A stretch of 20,957 bases of DNA from Plakobranchus ocellatus (taxonomy: Eukaryota; Mollusca; Gastropoda; Plakobranchidae), in the NCBI GenBank assembly GCA_019648995.1, contig BLXT01004324.1:120240-141196 (forward strand), written 5' to 3'. Both the position numbers and the translations under genes were made by a program. How positions within the stretch are numbered: position 1 is the stretch's first letter; every line of letters starts with the position of its first letter. Below the pieces are notes generated by a model. That model did no database searches and had not been told where the DNA came from. It was given only the letters and a program-made list of their open reading frames with translations. Positions 19,401 through 20,957 of the stretch are shown here, piece by piece.

Positions 19401-19833
19401 GTTTGTAATAATGAAATCTCAAGACAGATAAAATGTTGATTCTGTGCCAATACAAAAAGTAAGCATTTGAAGTTGTTTTTAAAGAGCATTTGAAAGAAGG
19501 GAAAGTACATTTCAAAATCTTTTTTTTATATTTTTTTTTTCAAAAGTGTTGCATATAAATGCTGAGATTGATCTCAATATATAATATGGTTTTAAAATTT
19601 ATGCTTTGGCATGCTCGCTCAACAGGATTTATGAATTGCATATGATAGTGCATTGCGTGTATATGTACAGCTCTGTTCCTTAGCTTTTGCTCTCCCAGCT
19701 ACTTTGTCCTCATGGCTCTGCTGACACTGTACCTGACCTACATGGAAAAGGGTATTTTCTTGGTGGCGCTGGAGCAGGATCGGGCCATGATGGAGCCTGA
19801 TAACAAATGGGTGCTCTCCTCTTCCCTACGCAA
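16451..19833 (+). CDS. SPCS2: Signal peptidase complex subunit 2 (5' part of gene, first four coding exons)
   Basis: SPCS2 (Spc25 family) is a non-catalytic subunit of the ER signal peptidase complex, which removes signal peptides from proteins entering the ER; it spans the membrane twice and helps couple the complex to the Sec61 translocon (family knowledge). Exons: 16451-16468, 17346-17429, 18689-18849, 19699-19833, giving 132 complete codons with GT-AG introns and no frame break. The motif VKIDKWDSGALKNALDDGAK, then LLMDGRLLLCTLV, WDYLYPFPESRNVLM and CVISYFVLMALLTLYLTYME match the family. Transmembrane segments are about residues 53-74 and 81-102. The human protein has about 226 residues as I recall, so the C-terminal cytosolic part is missing; its exons should lie beyond 20957. 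The N-terminus is much shorter than in human. The start ATG has a good context (AAA before, G after). Confidence 0.93.
16469..17345 (+). other. SPCS2 intron 1
   Basis: T-rich intron of 877 bases from GTACGT to TTTACAG. The longest ORF, on the minus strand at 16994-17425, overlaps SPCS2 exon 2 and has no recognisable motif. No repeat or RNA gene recognised. Confidence 0.75.
17346..17429 (+). CDS. SPCS2: SPCS2 coding exon 2
   Basis: Residues 7-34, VAGTDDVVKIDKWDSGALKN then ALDDGAKK. Preceded by a strong pyrimidine tract and TTTACAG, followed by AAG|GTATTG, phase 0. The VKIDKWD signature is the main identity evidence. The frame stays open 21 bases past the donor, but the family alignment ends at KK. 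Confidence 0.94.
17430..18688 (+). other. SPCS2 intron 2, containing a coding-like segment
   Basis: Intron of 1,259 bases. Between 17636 and 17986 one plus-strand frame is open except for a single TAG at about 17737. It starts at an ATG (MLAEKLNIDKCTECSKLDC) and later reads MAADAWENMMQDQKAKATKH, SGSEHEQKQFCESMRLGYLS and CPKLNKKEKGGEEA. A second frame at about 17999-18175 contains ERDWLFKDPNTSEQVLRF. The closely spaced cysteines and charged residues look protein-like, but I recognise no family. It may be a decayed retroelement or processed pseudogene, or chance. Confidence 0.35.
18689..18849 (+). CDS. SPCS2: SPCS2 coding exon 3 (first transmembrane segment)
   Basis: Residues 35-87 plus two bases of Ser88. 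Starts MFVDNLGYKESHLLMDGRLL; with exon 2 it gives the same spacing between KK and DGRL as the human protein. Contains the first hydrophobic span and the conserved WDYLYPFPES turn. Acceptor ATCAG, donor TTTC|GTATCC, phase 2. Confidence 0.95.
18850..19698 (+). other. SPCS2 intron 3
   Basis: T-rich intron of 849 bases from GTATCC to CTCCCAG, with several T-homopolymers near 18976, 19206 and 19530. No gene or repeat family recognised. Confidence 0.75.
19699..19833 (+). CDS. SPCS2: SPCS2 coding exon 4 (second transmembrane segment)
   Basis: Completes Ser88 and encodes YFVLMALLTLYLTYMEKGIF, then LVALEQDRAMMEPDNKWVLS and SSLR, ending two bases into codon 133. Acceptor CTCCCAG; donor CAA|GTATGT. The EKGIFLVA and WVLSSSLRK parts match the family. 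Confidence 0.95.
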
Positions 19834-20480
19834 GTATGTATTCAACTTAACGGGAGGAGCGGCTTCTCTGGCAATGAAAATTTCGATTTTAGGGATCGAT
19901 ATGTCTATATTGAGATTTTTGCAGAATCGCAAAGTTCAAACATTCTATTATGCATATCCACCAAGAAATACAGAAAAATATTTGTCTATGTGGTCAAAAA
20001 TTGATGTTTTCTGAAGAAGGGTAGGGTCAAAATATGACCAATTTCAGACTAGGTCAACCAAAAACCTAAAAAAACGACCGCACGTTATGGCCGCGTGCTG
20101 GGCGAAAAATACTTCTATCTGCTTGTATTTGGTATCGATAGAATCCTTTACATGTGTACAAGACATCTGCGCATAGCTCTTCAATCTATAGTTTCCCACA
20201 TTGGTGCATTCATTCATAAACTGACCCCATCTGAAAAGGTTGATCCACATATTGACCCATTTTTGGCAAAGTTTGTGTACTCGCACGGTGGCTTGCAACC
20301 CCTGCGTGATCAGACTTGCTCTCATTGGCTGGTACAGTCAGCGAGGAGTATCATCAGACTTCTCATTCGCTTGCAAAAGTGGAGCACTATGTCAAAGGTC
20401 ACGATCAGCTATTTTTACACAGAACATGTGTTCGGTAAATCTCAACTGCTACACATTGTATTTTGAATTTGTTTATAGAT
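19834..20480 (+). other. Start of SPCS2 intron 4 and following unassigned sequence
   Basis: Begins with the donor GTATGT. From about 20080 the sequence becomes richer in G+C and has overlapping long open frames on both strands (plus 20095-20466, minus 20044-20325), none with a recognisable domain. GGTCAAAATATGACC at about 20026-20040 is a small inverted repeat. An ATTGG box (inverted CCAAT) occurs at about 20318-20325. The expected next SPCS2 exon, encoding the DKYTLKL-like region, was not found. Confidence 0.4.
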
Positions 20481-20481
20481 C

Positions 20482-20489
20482 TATATATA
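20482..20489 (+). promoter_or_regulatory. Candidate TATA box upstream of a short basic ORF
   Basis: TATATATA lies 80 bases upstream of the ATG at 20569. An inverted CCAAT box lies about 160 bases further upstream. The spacing fits a compact RNA polymerase II promoter, but in A+T-rich DNA a TATA match alone is weak evidence. Confidence 0.3.
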
Positions 20490-20568
20490 CCTTCGTTTTG
20501 TTCAATCTTTTAGTAGATCTCCGCTGTTTTCGCATTGAAAATTATTGTGCAGAATAAAAAAGAAAATC

Positions 20569-20652
20569 ATGCCGAGAAAGAAACGTCGTGCTGTACAACT
20601 AACAGAGGCACGTGCAATACAAGAGCGCAGAAGAGCTTGGACAGCTCAGTAA
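20569..20652 (+). pseudogene. Short basic ORF, possible start of a transposon-derived gene
   Basis: A complete 27-codon ORF, starting MPRKKRRAVQLTEARAIQER and ending RRAWTAQ before TAA. It is highly basic, like a nuclear localisation signal. Eighteen bases after the stop, a second basic frame opens (20670 onward) in a different register. Together they suggest one protein N-terminus broken by an indel or split by a small intron. MPRKK-type starts are seen on many invertebrate transposon and DNA-binding proteins, but I do not recognise the family. Confidence 0.3.
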
Positions 20653-20669
20653 AGTTAGATCTAACCTAG

Positions 20670-20957
20670 CGTCAATTCAATTCCCAAAACAATTTCCATT
20701 CTTTGAGGCGAGTGCAGTTTGCACTTGTATCAGCAGCAGCCGAGCACAACAGTGGCCCAGCAGCAATTTCTGCCATAAAAAAAAAACCACTCAGTATCCA
20801 GGAAGGCTATCATGGACATCGGCTAGGCCAACAAAGAGCCAAGAAAAGGCTATATCTGAACTCACAGGAGCACCAAAAAAAAGTCAAAAAAAGGGAAAAA
20901 ATGAGAGCTACAGCTCAAGAGAAGGTCGCCTGTAGAAGGAGGCAGAGGAGGGGGGCT
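20670..20957 (+). pseudogene. Partial basic open frame running off the right edge
   Basis: Open for 96 codons from just after a TAG at 20667 to the window end. It includes RQFNSQNNFHSLRRVQFALV, then IQEGYHGHRLGQQRAKKRLY and KKREKMRATAQEKVACRRRQ. The Arg/Lys/Gln-rich composition with few hydrophobics resembles the N-terminal region of transposon-encoded or DNA-binding proteins. There is no upstream ATG in frame after the TAG, so on its own it would need a splice or frameshift joining it to the ORF at 20569. Function and family unknown. Confidence 0.35.

Noticed and set aside
19846..19870. TTAA followed by CGGGAGGAGCGG as a possible piggyBac-type insertion edge
   Set aside because: TTAA is very common in this A+T-rich DNA, no matching terminal repeat was found, and the right end lies outside the window.
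20095..20466. 123-codon plus-strand ORF with overlapping ORFs on both strands
   Set aside because: No recognised motif, and competing frames of similar length exist on both strands. Kept only as part of the unassigned right-end region.

Overview
The window is animal nuclear DNA. It holds two protein genes split by many GT-AG introns, A+T-rich non-coding sequence with many homopolymer and simple repeats, and no bacterial-style operons. The two conserved genes are IFT81, an intraflagellar-transport protein and so a mark of a ciliated organism, and SPCS2, a signal peptidase complex subunit. Their sequences are clearly animal-like without being vertebrate. The compact gene pair, intron sizes and AGATCT-rich repeats would fit a lophotrochozoan, perhaps a gastropod mollusc. 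That placement is inference; sequence searches would settle it.

Layout. Positions 1-3370 contain no gene I can support. They hold a degenerate purine minisatellite (1-700), one exon-like segment with a strong 3' splice site (802-927), GT and GATA/GA microsatellites, a 122-bp tandem duplication (1721-1954) and a three-copy 84-bp tandem repeat (2441-2690). Positions 3370-14992 are IFT81 on the minus strand. I resolved all 15 coding exons; they join without a frame break into a 689-residue protein. A long 3' UTR (about 1.3 kb) carries a three-copy 76-bp repeat, each copy with a perfect 12-bp palindrome. Positions 14993-16450 are the shared upstream region of a head-to-head gene pair. From 16451 SPCS2 runs on the plus strand. 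Its first four coding exons give 132 complete codons, and the rest of the gene lies beyond the window. Downstream of SPCS2 exon 4, in what should be its next intron, positions about 20480-20957 look like the start of another, probably transposon-derived, gene: TATA box, short basic ORF, then a longer basic ORF in another frame.

The two genes share no pathway: IFT81 works in cilium assembly as part of IFT-B, and SPCS2 works in the ER membrane. Their link here is positional, about 1.5 kb between start codons. I found no convincing new biological system. The items most worth a second look are the unfolded-protein-response-like boxes just upstream of SPCS2, the intronic ORF in SPCS2 intron 2, the partial ORF pair at the right end, and the palindrome-bearing tandem repeat in the IFT81 3' UTR.
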